Assembly: GCA_029245345.1 (NCBI GenBank)
Contig: JAQWPM010000019.1
Coordinates: 62,001 to 126,000 of the forward strand
Reading direction: 5' to 3'
DNA from: Longimicrobiales bacterium
Lineage (GTDB): Bacteria > Gemmatimonadota > Gemmatimonadetes > Longimicrobiales > Gaopeijiaceae
Length of the DNA: 64,000 nt
Position 1 is the stretch's first letter. The number at the start of each line of letters is the position of its first letter. The position numbers and the translations under genes were made by a program. Of this stretch, positions 44,130-53,369 are shown in pieces. Below the pieces are notes generated by a model, which was not told the origin of the DNA, did no database searches, and worked only from the letters and a program-made list of their open reading frames with translations.

Positions 44130-45122
44130 TCAACGTCGAGCCAGTTCCGCTTCTGCCGCCACGAACCCAAAGGCCGCCCACTGACCAACAATGCCGTCAC
44201 GTGTGCGCTCAAACGTCTCGTACGCTTCGGCCTCCCGGCCGCTGAGTAGGTGGAAGACACCCACCCCGAACAACGTCGTCGTACTCCCCAGCGTAATCTC
44301 GCCATCACCCGTCAAGTCTTCGACCGCGCGGTCGCCCGTATAGAGCAACAACAGGTCTTGGTAGGACGTGTTCTCGAACACATCCATATCCGGGCTGATC
44401 GTACCCAGCACTTCCGCAGCCTCGGCGTCACGACCCAAACGTCGCAGCGTCATGTAGTGCCAGTAGGCCGTCGCTACGACTGCGTCTGGATTCGTGGAGA
44501 CCTCCTGACACGCTTCATAGGCCTCGATGGCCGCTGCAAAGTCCCCGCGCATGAAGTGAGACAGCCCGAGGTGGTACCACGTGTTGTACTGCAACGAGCT
44601 CGTGGGTATGCCGCGTGCGTTCGGGAGTCCGTCGGGTTCCACCTCGTCTGGTTGCCCTGCAAAGAGCTCGGCAGCGCGTTCGAAGTCGGCGATGGCGTTG
44701 TCGAGTTCGCGTACGGAGATGTAGCGGTGCCCGCGATGCCGATAGAGGCGTGCGTCATTGGGATGCAGCGTCAGCGCATACGTATAGATGTCGATGGCCT
44801 CGCGGTACTGGCCGAGATACGCAGTGCGGCGTCCCATCCAAATCAACGCGTCGATGTCCTCAGGGTCGGCCGAGAGGGCGTCCTCCGCTTCGGCGTACCG
44901 GGCGAGGTAGACCTCGCGTTGCGCCTCCGTCAATGAAACGGGCAGAAGCGTGTCTCCAAGGAACGAGATCGCCTGTGCGACGGGCGGAACGGCCACGGTG
45001 GCACCGAGCAGAGGAGCCGCTCCTGGTGTGGCGTCGAGGGAGTCCACTGCTGGGGCATCCCCACCACATGCAGACATGGATGCTGCAAGAAGAGCAGCCA
45101 TCAAGTTCCGTTGATTCCTCAT
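44130..45122 (-). CDS. TPR lipoprotein
   Basis: 330 residues from ATG 45122, with CGGAGG upstream. Lipobox AASMSACGG near residue 18. TPR-like helical pairs run from about 75 to 300 (YLGQYREAIDIYTYALTLHPN, HRGHRYISVRELDNAIADFERA, FMRGDFAAAIEAYEACQEV). It was probably a scaffold at the membrane for the secreted proteins of the same operon. A binding partner cannot be named. Confidence 0.82.
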   Translation of the reverse strand: MRNQRNLMAALLAASMSACGGDAPAVDSLDATPGAAPLLGATVAVPPVAQAISFLGDTLLPVSLTEAQREVYLARYAEAEDALSADPEDIDALIWMGRRTAYLGQYREAIDIYTYALTLHPNDARLYRHRGHRYISVRELDNAIADFERAAELFAGQPDEVEPDGLPNARGIPTSSLQYNTWYHLGLSHFMRGDFAAAIEAYEACQEVSTNPDAVVATAYWHYMTLRRLGRDAEAAEVLGTISPDMDVFENTSYQDLLLLYTGDRAVEDLTGDGEITLGSTTTLFGVGVFHLLSGREAEAYETFERTRDGIVGQWAAFGFVAAEAELARR

Positions 45123-45411
45123 GATGCCTCCGCGAAAGAAGTCGACGCGGCAAGCTACGGTTGGCTGGGACCGGGCGCACGTGCTCGCCTGCAAGGCAGA
45201 CAGCGCAGGTTCGTTCAACGTCTGTGCACGAGACCCACAGGGCCTGAGACCGCACTCTCGGATTGATCCGTGGGGTCATCGCCATCGTGGCCGCGACTTC
45301 CTGCGAAAGCGGCACGCTCGAGCCCGCAGACAACAGTGCGCCGGATGCGATGTCGTTCCACGAGATCCCTTCGGTACCGCAGCGGGTTAGGACGTCGACT
45401 GCCCCGGTGAG
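45123..45411. other. Gap within the minus-strand secreted-protein group
   Basis: This 289-nt stretch lies between the GH123-like gene and the TPR lipoprotein gene. Short ORFs on both strands look like out-of-frame DNA. No hairpin or promoter stands out, so I cannot say whether the two genes share a transcript. Confidence 0.3.
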
Positions 45412-48400
45412 CTAATTCCCTTGACCGGCAACAATCCACAGACCTTGCCCGGCCGGGATCTGCACAGCCGAGAGGTCGACTGCCCCGCCCTGTTGCAGAC
45501 CGGCGACCTCGGCCGCCTGAGCGATCACGTCCGATTCAAGCCCCAGCGCCGCGTAGTCCACTGTGAGATCGACGACCTCATCCTTATCCGACCATGATGC
45601 CAACGCGATCAGAACCGAGCCATCACGCACATAGGTCGTAGCCAGCACGTCCTCACGACCCGTCCGCACCGGGGCGTCCTCCAACCAATACCCCCGCATC
45701 TCGCTCTCGGAGATCCCGAAGTCGTTCATCATGGCCCACACGGGCCGCGGATCGACATTCCCGTACTTTCTCGCCGTCATCCCGTAGAGCAGTCCGCGAT
45801 ACGGATGTCCGCCATCCTGCAGCATCTCACCCATGAGCCCGAAGGGGATCCCAGCCACCTCGGTCATCCAGTAGTCAGGCCCTTCGTTGTAGTCGAAATA
45901 CTCTCCGAACCAGAGGCGAGAGATGAACGGAAAGTGCTCCATGTACAGCATGGCACTGTTGATGAAACCGTCTCGCGGATTGAACTGATTCGCCGAATGC
46001 AGATCGATGACCACTTCGTCACGGTGCTCGCTCAGCACGGACACGAGCCGCTTCACAGTCGCGCGGCTGAACGCGATATCGTCGAGGTATAGCCCGTCGA
46101 TGTGTTGGTTTTCAGCGAGCCACTCGAGCCCTGCGATGTAGTAATTAGTCCAGCGGGACGTGCCCTTATTGAGCATCGCCGCGTCGTCAACGCGCCACGC
46201 GTGCCAGGCAGAGTGGTAGTCCTCCTCCAGATGCTCCTGCATCCATGAGTGTCCCCCTCCCTCTCCATCGTTCATGATCTCGTCACCGAGACTCCGCAGC
46301 GCGAACAGCTCATGCGCCCGGTACGTCAGCTCCCGAATGGTGTTGTACAGTTTGACCTTGATGCCCTTCGCATGGGCTTCCTCGATGTAGGCGGCCTGCG
46401 CATCTAAGGCGAAGAACGGGTAGTTGATGTACGGGTTGATCGCATTCGCGTGGTGGATGTTCACCACGGTCCCGCCCCACTCAATCACGGAATCCACCGG
46501 AACGTATTGGTGCACGAAGCGGGTCTCGAAGTGCTCCCGCGTGTCGATGGGCTTGAAGGGCGTGATCAGGAAGCGGACGTTGAACTGAAGCGTGTCACCC
46601 GCGGCCAATTCGCGCGGGCCCGAGTAATTCCGGGACACCACGGCACCGTCTAACTCAGAGATGCTGATCCCGCCTCGCCCCTCATTGAACCATGCGACAG
46701 GCATGCGGAGCGGTTGGTTCTGATAGAAGTTCGTGTTCAACGGACGTTGGTAGTCGTCGTCTCTGAGCACGTACTGGAGGCCGCGGTTGGTGCCGCCGAG
46801 CCACACCCCTTCTTGGTGGTTCTCAACGGCCCATTTCCAATCGATCGCTGCGGGTCGGGCCCCTCCCATACGCCCGAGACCCAGCACATACCGGGCTGCC
46901 TCTGGGACCAGAGAGATAGGAAGGGAGATGTCGTCCAACGAGACATCAGCCGACGAGGACACACCGACTCGGTATTCGAGCATGCCGTCGTACTCTAGCG
47001 CACCTTCAACTGTCATCGAGAGTCCCCCGCCTGTGGACGTTACGGCCCACTCGGCGCGTCCAGGACCGACCTGTCGGACGGCATAACCTTCGGGTTCAAG
47101 AGCCAGAACCGCCCCTCCGACATTCACTTCGAAGCCCAAGGGGCTCGCCAGGATGGGCGCGGCCTCGGTCGACACCTCTGTGACCATGGGCGAGAAGAAG
47201 CTCTCGATACTCTCGGGAAGTCCATTCGCGCCCAAGGTGATCTCCCGTCCGAGAATGGACAGCACCTTGCCCTCGATCCGAACCGGATCGAACGGGTCGA
47301 TGATGAAGTCGGGGTCCGTCCCGACCTTCGAATCGAGCCACGCGAGCCGTGTCATGAGATCAGGTTCGTCCGCGCCGCCATTCACGGCGCGGGCGTCCAC
47401 AATCTCGAGCGAGACCGGAACGGACTGGCTTCCCCGGTTCGCAGACGCGATCACGACCCGTCCGGTGATCGAACCGGCCGGTTCATCGTCCGGCACCCGG
47501 AGGCCGAGCCACAGCGCTTGAACCTCCCCCGCTGGCACGTCTACCGTTTTGGCGAACCGTTCACCGCGCTCGTCGATGCCACTGCAGTTGAAACACGTCC
47601 ACGAATCGTTGAGACGATCCGGGAAGTCCTCGAATGCCAACGTCACGTCGCTCAGGCCATCGTCCCCTGCCACGACGGCCACCTGGAACGTGAATGCCTC
47701 GTCCTTGAGAACTCTCGACTCCAGCGCGGCGCCGTAGGAATCCGCCGCCCAGTGCTGCGGAATGCGGTGCCGCATACGAACCGGCCGATCACGGTGCTCG
47801 GCCACGACGCGCCATCCGCCCATGGCCCCCGCCATGAACGCGGCCATCTCGTCGTTCGTCGCGCTGACCTCCATCGGGAAAAAAGAATGGAAGTCGTCTA
47901 CCGACTGGATATGGGTCGCCCGCGCCGTAGGCAGGTCAACTGCATCGGTGCCCCGGGTCCTGGCCAGCCACGCCCCCTCAGGCTCCGGCGCGAGATCCGG
48001 GTACGTCACGGTCGGGTAGTACCCGCCGGTCGACTGCCAAGGCATGTAGTACACGTGGTACTCCGTCGAGCCGGACACCGGCTGGAAGCGTACCTCCCCG
48101 GAGTCGTTTTCAACGCGCACGGCGACCGCGTTCGAGAGCGGCAGTCCGGAGCCGGCATCGACCACGACGACGGACTTCAGCTCCGGAGCGTGGTCTCGGC
48201 GCTTCCACGGAATCGTGACGGACACTGCATCTGTGTTCGTGTCCCCCGGTTCGAGGGCCACGACGGCCCGGTGGTTCCCCCACGAGGTCCCCTCTTCACC
48301 CGCAGCGAGGTGCGGCGCCCAGTTCCCGGACTCGAAGACTACACCGTCCACCGCGTTGTTGACCGCGGGGGCCCGATAGAGCATCGCCGTCTCAGTTGCA

Positions 48401-48489
48401 GCATTCCCACACGCTGAGATCGCGGCTGCGCAGAGCAGTCCACCAAAGAGCCGCGCGCTGGTCCGTTGGGTCCATGGCTCTGTCCTCAT
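45412..48489 (-). CDS. GH123-like (DUF6067-type) glycoside hydrolase lipoprotein
   Basis: 1025 residues. Lipobox AAAISACG near residue 28. A long beta-rich N-terminal half (GH123_N/DUF4091-like) leads to a TIM-barrel part with NINYPF-like NPYINYPFFALD, HIDGLYLDDIAFSRATVKR, EVVIDLHSANQFNP and YMEHFPFISRLWFGEYFDY. Acidic pairs in the DGLYLDD and GEYFD blocks are candidate catalytic or substrate-assisting residues. Relatives are N-acetylgalactosaminidases or uncharacterised. The start overlaps the DUF5107 gene stop by ATGA, so the two are translationally coupled. Confidence 0.75.
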   Translation of the reverse strand: MRTEPWTQRTSARLFGGLLCAAAISACGNAATETAMLYRAPAVNNAVDGVVFESGNWAPHLAAGEEGTSWGNHRAVVALEPGDTNTDAVSVTIPWKRRDHAPELKSVVVVDAGSGLPLSNAVAVRVENDSGEVRFQPVSGSTEYHVYYMPWQSTGGYYPTVTYPDLAPEPEGAWLARTRGTDAVDLPTARATHIQSVDDFHSFFPMEVSATNDEMAAFMAGAMGGWRVVAEHRDRPVRMRHRIPQHWAADSYGAALESRVLKDEAFTFQVAVVAGDDGLSDVTLAFEDFPDRLNDSWTCFNCSGIDERGERFAKTVDVPAGEVQALWLGLRVPDDEPAGSITGRVVIASANRGSQSVPVSLEIVDARAVNGGADEPDLMTRLAWLDSKVGTDPDFIIDPFDPVRIEGKVLSILGREITLGANGLPESIESFFSPMVTEVSTEAAPILASPLGFEVNVGGAVLALEPEGYAVRQVGPGRAEWAVTSTGGGLSMTVEGALEYDGMLEYRVGVSSSADVSLDDISLPISLVPEAARYVLGLGRMGGARPAAIDWKWAVENHQEGVWLGGTNRGLQYVLRDDDYQRPLNTNFYQNQPLRMPVAWFNEGRGGISISELDGAVVSRNYSGPRELAAGDTLQFNVRFLITPFKPIDTREHFETRFVHQYVPVDSVIEWGGTVVNIHHANAINPYINYPFFALDAQAAYIEEAHAKGIKVKLYNTIRELTYRAHELFALRSLGDEIMNDGEGGGHSWMQEHLEEDYHSAWHAWRVDDAAMLNKGTSRWTNYYIAGLEWLAENQHIDGLYLDDIAFSRATVKRLVSVLSEHRDEVVIDLHSANQFNPRDGFINSAMLYMEHFPFISRLWFGEYFDYNEGPDYWMTEVAGIPFGLMGEMLQDGGHPYRGLLYGMTARKYGNVDPRPVWAMMNDFGISESEMRGYWLEDAPVRTGREDVLATTYVRDGSVLIALASWSDKDEVVDLTVDYAALGLESDVIAQAAEVAGLQQGGAVDLSAVQIPAGQGLWIVAGQGN

Positions 48490-51400
48490 CGGACACCCGC
48501 CAAAGCAAGCGCGCGTCGAACGAGTTCGTCCTGGAGAGATTCTGGCTCGGCGGTCGCGGCCCCTGCACGTCGAGGGTCACCCACGCCTTCGGCCACGACT
48601 CGCCTCGCAGCCGTACCCAGTCGATCCAACGAACCCGCGGGTGCATTCCCAACCGGTGTCGCGTCGATCACCGCCTGGAAGTGCTCGAGCCCGGCGTCAC
48701 CACCCTCTATCTCACGCTCAACCAGTCCCAATAGAAACTGTACGAGGCGCTCTTCTTGCTCGTAGGGCCGCCCTTCTCCAAGGGACTCGGGCCACTCAAG
48801 CGCCTGCCGCAGATGTCCGCGGGCAGCCGAGTGTTGATCCTCTTCCATCGCGTCGAGGGCCAATAATGTGTGCGCGTCCGCGTACAGCTGCCGCGTCCCA
48901 CGCGCGTGCTCGGACGGAAGCACGTTCACGGCCGAGAGGATCTCGAGGGCCTCCTCAGGTCGGAGCCCACGAACGAGCGCTCGGGCTTCGAACAACGCGA
49001 GGTTGAAGTCCCCAGGGAAGCGACTTCGAGCCTCGCCGAGTGCGTCGAGAGAGGCGTTCCAATCACCGCTGGACTCGAGATGCTGAGCGAGCGCAACGTG
49101 CATCAGACGATCATCTGGTGCCAACGCCACGGCTCTTCTGTGGTCCGCCGTCCCGTCACGCCCTCGCAGATCTTCCAAGAGTCGCCCCCGGGCCACATAG
49201 AAGGCCGGCAAGTCCGGTATGTCGCCCAGGCCCGCCAGGGCTTCCCCTGCCTCAGCCGTCCGATCGACAGCCCAAAGGTTGAGCGCCCGATAGTACTCCC
49301 ACGACCAGTGCGGATTCTGCTCAACCGCCCATTGCAGCACGTCCAAGGTCTCCCTTCTGAAGGGGAACACGAAGGCCGGGTCGCTGGTCTGGGCGAGCGG
49401 CCCCGGATCTCCAGAGAGGTAGGCCTGCCAAGCATCGATGACCGGCCCCTTCTCCCATTCGGTCGGCAGCGCGAGGAGGGTCAGAGCGGCGCCGCCCATG
49501 CCGAAGTCCTGGTACACCGTGGCCAACTCCAACAGGGTTTGTGCGGGGAATTCTCCACCCATGGCACCGGCCAAGCGGCGCGCCGTCATCGGGGACATTT
49601 CGTCTAGATATCGTTCTGCTAAAGAGAATCGGTCGAGTGGATCCAAGCCCTGCAGCTCGCGGCGAGCTTCCTCGGCGAGCGAGGGGCTGTCCGTGACTCG
49701 ACCTAGAACAGCCAGAGCACGCCACGCAGACACACTGTACCTGTCGAAGTCGATGGCCAACTGCGCGTAGCGAACTGCTTCCTCGTAGTCCCGCTCCGTC
49801 AACATGACGGCGGCAAGCTGTGCATACGCGGCGGAACGAGTACCGGTCGAGCGCGTCGCCCACCCGAAGGCGTCGCGAGCATCCGCGGTCTGACCCAACG
49901 CCCGATAGATCGTGCCGGCCAGGAAGTTGGCTTCCGCATCGTAGGCATCGACTTCAAGTACCCGATTCACGTGCGGGAGCGCATCCGTGTAGAGTCCGCT
50001 TCGGTAGGCCAACTCGGCTGCACCTAGACGAGCTTCCCTATGCCAGGGCTCGGCCGCGAGTGCCTCGGCGAAACGCGCCCGTGCCTGCGAGTAGCGTCGC
50101 CCTTTCATGAGCTCACGGCCCTGAAAAGCTGCCTGCTCCGCAAAGGGAATCGCGGGGAGTGCGCTTGGATCCGTCGCGAACGGCCGGGACAAGGCGCGGT
50201 CCGCAGGATCCGAGTCGTAGTCCAGCCGCAACGCCGGCAACGTGACTTGGATGGCAGCCCCTTCCGGAACTTGGACCGTCGCCTGGAACAAGCCGAGTGG
50301 GCCGAGCTCGACCAACTCAGCCGCGATCAGCTCTCCTCCGGACCAGATCTTCACGGTATCGGACACCGAGGTGAACGCGTTCAGAGAGATCTCAGCACGA
50401 GAGCCCTCACGGCTCACATAAAGCGCTCCATCCCTCGACGCATCTGAAAGACCGCCCGTGCCTTCCAAAGGAAACCATGTCTCCGTCCATTGAGACGCCG
50501 ACATCGGGTCAAACTGAGCCTCGGTAATCGGATTCACATGGGCGCCCTGCTGGTACTGAACGAGGAGCCGGCCAGCCTGGTATTCGACGTACTGCCCGTC
50601 CGTATCCGTCAGGAGATCGTCCCAGATCCCTCCTTGGCGCGACAGAGCCCACAGCCAGAGCTTTTGACCGGGCATCTCCTCATATCGAGACCAGTGTCCG
50701 AAGCCGTAATCGTCGGCCTCGTAGTAGCCCCCGAAGAAGTCATTGAACTCCCCCACCACGTGATACGACTTATTCCCCTCGAATCGATTGTTGTCGTAGG
50801 GTGCGAGGTCACGTCCGAGTGAATCGATGGGCCAGGACAGTGCCTCACCGGAGTGCTTCAGGTATTGGTCCCCAGGGATCGACATCACGAGATCGTCCTG
50901 AGCGAATGCGGCTGCGGTCATCCAGTTGTAATAAGGCTGAGCCAGCGGCGTCGGGTTGTACCAGAGCACTTTCGTTTCGAAGTACGCCTTGTCGGCGGGC
51001 AGTCGGACCTCAACTCGCCAATGCGTCCGTGACGGCAGGTCCATCGTTCCCACGATCACACTCACGCTGCCATCTGCATTCTCCCGAGTCGTGTAGTCGA
51101 CGGGCGTCGCTGTGGCCGGCGTATGCCCAATCACGCCGAAGTTGAATTCGATGCCACCGGAGGTCCACGGTCCACGCAGGGCAATGTTCCGGAACTTCAT
51201 GACCTCGTTCCGATAGATGAATTCGTGGCCTGTCTCCTTCACGACTGCGCCCCACACCTTGCCGCCCACATCGGGAAGAACAAACACCTCGATGTAGTCG
51301 TTCTCGAGGACGACCACACGCCAGTCCTGAGGAGTTGATTCCTGGGAATACCCGTCGATGCTGTGGTACGGGTAGAGCCGCGTGTCCTTCACCAGGATCG

Positions 51401-51542
51401 GAATCGGATTGGGATCTGAGAATGGATAGGTCTCGAGGGTCCTCACCTGCTCCGAGATACGGGCTTGAGCGTGTGCCTCGGCGGGCCAGAAGAGCCCTGC
51501 CGTGAGCGCGATGGCGACGAATAGTCGATGAAGACGAGGCAT
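48486..51542 (-). CDS. Secreted DUF5107-TPR protein
   Basis: 1018 residues. Signal peptide (LFVAIALTAGLFWPAEAHAQ). The DUF5107 region (about 55-390) has YIEVFVLPDVGGKVWGAV, GHEFIYRNEVMKFRN, GIEFNFGVIGH, YYNWMTAAAF and FFGGYYEADDYGFGHW, a galactose-mutarotase-like beta-sandwich typical of carbohydrate-active proteins. From about 470 to 990 it consists of tandem TPR-like helical repeats (AEALAAEPWHREARLGAAEL, AYDAEANFLAGTIYRALGQ). DUF5107-TPR proteins accompany glycan-degradation loci. It is the first gene of the minus-strand group and overlaps the GH123-like gene. Confidence 0.85.
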   Translation of the reverse strand: MPRLHRLFVAIALTAGLFWPAEAHAQARISEQVRTLETYPFSDPNPIPILVKDTRLYPYHSIDGYSQESTPQDWRVVVLENDYIEVFVLPDVGGKVWGAVVKETGHEFIYRNEVMKFRNIALRGPWTSGGIEFNFGVIGHTPATATPVDYTTRENADGSVSVIVGTMDLPSRTHWRVEVRLPADKAYFETKVLWYNPTPLAQPYYNWMTAAAFAQDDLVMSIPGDQYLKHSGEALSWPIDSLGRDLAPYDNNRFEGNKSYHVVGEFNDFFGGYYEADDYGFGHWSRYEEMPGQKLWLWALSRQGGIWDDLLTDTDGQYVEYQAGRLLVQYQQGAHVNPITEAQFDPMSASQWTETWFPLEGTGGLSDASRDGALYVSREGSRAEISLNAFTSVSDTVKIWSGGELIAAELVELGPLGLFQATVQVPEGAAIQVTLPALRLDYDSDPADRALSRPFATDPSALPAIPFAEQAAFQGRELMKGRRYSQARARFAEALAAEPWHREARLGAAELAYRSGLYTDALPHVNRVLEVDAYDAEANFLAGTIYRALGQTADARDAFGWATRSTGTRSAAYAQLAAVMLTERDYEEAVRYAQLAIDFDRYSVSAWRALAVLGRVTDSPSLAEEARRELQGLDPLDRFSLAERYLDEMSPMTARRLAGAMGGEFPAQTLLELATVYQDFGMGGAALTLLALPTEWEKGPVIDAWQAYLSGDPGPLAQTSDPAFVFPFRRETLDVLQWAVEQNPHWSWEYYRALNLWAVDRTAEAGEALAGLGDIPDLPAFYVARGRLLEDLRGRDGTADHRRAVALAPDDRLMHVALAQHLESSGDWNASLDALGEARSRFPGDFNLALFEARALVRGLRPEEALEILSAVNVLPSEHARGTRQLYADAHTLLALDAMEEDQHSAARGHLRQALEWPESLGEGRPYEQEERLVQFLLGLVEREIEGGDAGLEHFQAVIDATPVGNAPAGSLDRLGTAARRVVAEGVGDPRRAGAATAEPESLQDELVRRALALAGVR

Positions 51543-51578
51543 AGGACCGGTAGTGTGAGGGGGAGGCGGCAGGCCTCA

Positions 51579-51731
51579 TCAATTGAAAGGGCTCAAGCGT
51601 TCTTCGAAATAGTCGAATTCTCCGGCGGGCAGCACATACGAAGCAACCGGGCCCAGGACCACCATCTCGAAGAGGATGATCAGGGTGTCTGGCACCTTGA
51701 AGCGGCTCTTGGTCACGGCGAGCCCATCCAT
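51579..51731 (-). pseudogene. N-terminal fragment of a YfcC-type transporter
   Basis: A 50-residue minus-strand reading contains RFKVPDTLIILFEMVVLG and YVLPAGEFDYF. This is the opening of YfcC/C4-dicarboxylate or basic amino-acid uptake carriers (KVP-TYVILF ... IPAGEFDR). A stop ends it at 51579, where about 400 more residues would be expected. It is a remnant left between the RIO kinase and DUF5107 genes. Confidence 0.65.
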
Positions 51732-51766
51732 ATGCGGAGGCGCCCTCGATCTCCCTCAGCGGCGCA

Positions 51767-52624
51767 TCAACCCATCAGGGCTTCATCGCTCAGACGCTCA
51801 AGTCGTTCCAGTTCCTCGATTTCCACCGCCTCGAGTTCGTCCAGCAGCGAATCTACGTCGGTGAGCCGGGTGTCTTCCTGATACACACCGGTGAGCTCGG
51901 ACTCCGGATGCAACTCCCCAGCCTCGAAAAGCGACCAGATTTCGCCGTCATAGCGGGTCGCGAGCAGTTCCGGCGCATACAGACCATAGTATGCCGTGAT
52001 TTTCCTGACATCGCGGACAAAGAAACGCGCGGCATTGTTGTTCGCCGCGGCGGTGATGACCTGCGGCAGGTCGATGATCACCGGACCCTCCTCGTCCAGC
52101 AGCACATTGAATTCGGACAGGTCTCCGTGCACGAGGCCGGCACAAAGCATGCGCGTCACGTAGCGCATCATCACAGCGTGGTCCTCACGAGCGTGCTCCG
52201 GGGACAGCGAGACATCGCTTAGCCGCGGAGCCACATGGCCTTCGCCGTCGAGGATCAATTCCATCAACAGCACACCATCGAAACAGCCGTAGGGCTGTGG
52301 TACGCGAACCCCTGCCCTGATGAGTGAATAAAGGGCATTGAGCTCGGCAGTCTGCCACACCTGCTCCTGCTGGTCACGGCCGAAACGGGACCCCTTTTCC
52401 ATCGCGCGTGCACGGCGGCTGTTACGCACCTTGCGCCCTTCTTGGTATTGCGCGGCCTTCTTGAAGGCTCGCTTTCCGGCTTCCTTGTACACCTTGGCAC
52501 AGCGGATCTCGGCGCCACAGCGCACCGCGAAGACATCGGCCTCTTTGCCACTCATCAAAGGTCGGATGACTTCATCCACCAGTCCGTCGTCGACCAGTGG
52601 CTGGATGCGTTTGGGGACTCTCAT
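51767..52624 (-). CDS. RIO1-type serine protein kinase
   Basis: 285 residues from ATG 52624. RIO features: phosphate loop SGKEADVF (25-32), ATP-binding Lys44 in CAKVYK, a RIO-specific insert with KVRNSRRARAMEKGSRFG, the catalytic loop LVHGDLSEFNVLL (Asp168, Asn173) and the metal-binding IIDLPQVI (Asp185) in place of DFG. An acidic C-terminal tail (EAVEIEELERLERL) follows. Bacterial RIO proteins are uncommon but widespread; their substrates are poorly known. The frame extends 23 codons further upstream without family character. Confidence 0.92.
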   Translation of the reverse strand: MRVPKRIQPLVDDGLVDEVIRPLMSGKEADVFAVRCGAEIRCAKVYKEAGKRAFKKAAQYQEGRKVRNSRRARAMEKGSRFGRDQQEQVWQTAELNALYSLIRAGVRVPQPYGCFDGVLLMELILDGEGHVAPRLSDVSLSPEHAREDHAVMMRYVTRMLCAGLVHGDLSEFNVLLDEEGPVIIDLPQVITAAANNNAARFFVRDVRKITAYYGLYAPELLATRYDGEIWSLFEAGELHPESELTGVYQEDTRLTDVDSLLDELEAVEIEELERLERLSDEALMG

Positions 52625-53369
52625 CGCGGCTTTATACGTAGGTGGTGTCGGGAACGAATAGGAATCCAACCCACTTCTTGGTCCAAAAGCCAAGCTATTG
52701 CATACAGAGATGGAGGATCCTATAGGGGGGAAACTCGCACACCCTGATGATTATCGACAGCTTCTCCGCATGCGTATGTCTTCTTTGGCGCGGATGGCTG
52801 CGGCTCGACCCAGCAGCGGAATCTCGAGCCGTTAGAGCGCGTAAACACGGAGCATGAACTCGCAGCATCGCTAAAACAACTGATGACTGGGTTTCACCGC
52901 TGGAGCTTATAAGTCGCTTATAAAGAAGTTCAGCAATAATCCATTGCTGCGCGCCTTTTGTCGTCTCGGTGATCAGCCTAGCTCATTTTTGCAGTCGTTA
53001 GAGCATGAGCGAATGACGCATTTGCAGCAGCGCATAGCGCTACGGGTTCTTCTAACATGTCCTCGGGAGCAGAAAGAATAGGTGTTTCAACCGCCTCACC
53101 TCGCTCGCCCCCGCTCGGTCCGCTGCCATCCGCACTCCGGCATCTGATCACGGCCCGGCGCAGCGCGGGCCGGCACAGCTCAAATAGAGTAAAGAGCCTG
53201 CCACCCGAGCCGTAGACAGGTCGCCGCTGGGCCGATGATTCGAGGCTCGCAGACCCGTTCCTATGGTTGCGGACACCCCAGGTGCGACGGAGGTTCAGCG
53301 GTCCGACCGGTCGCGGTCGGGAATCGCGAACGAACAGGTCACGGACCGATCGGACATCGAGGTTACATC
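52625..53369. other. Gene-poor, relatively AT-richer stretch
   Basis: 745 nt without a convincing gene. Two hairpins are visible around 52905-52950 (TTATAAG/CTTATAA with loop TCG, and CAGCAAT/ATTGCTG with loop AATCC). Between about 52680 and 53080 the composition is clearly more AT-rich than the window. A short frame (about 52756-52917) with VFFGADGCGSTQQRNLEPL could be a decayed gene, but I cannot identify it. The promoter of the subtilase gene should lie in the 3' part. Confidence 0.35.

Noticed and set aside
44860-45390. ORFs on both strands over the gap between the GH123-like and TPR genes
   Set aside because: They lack ribosome sites and motifs and overlap the start of the clearly real TPR lipoprotein gene.
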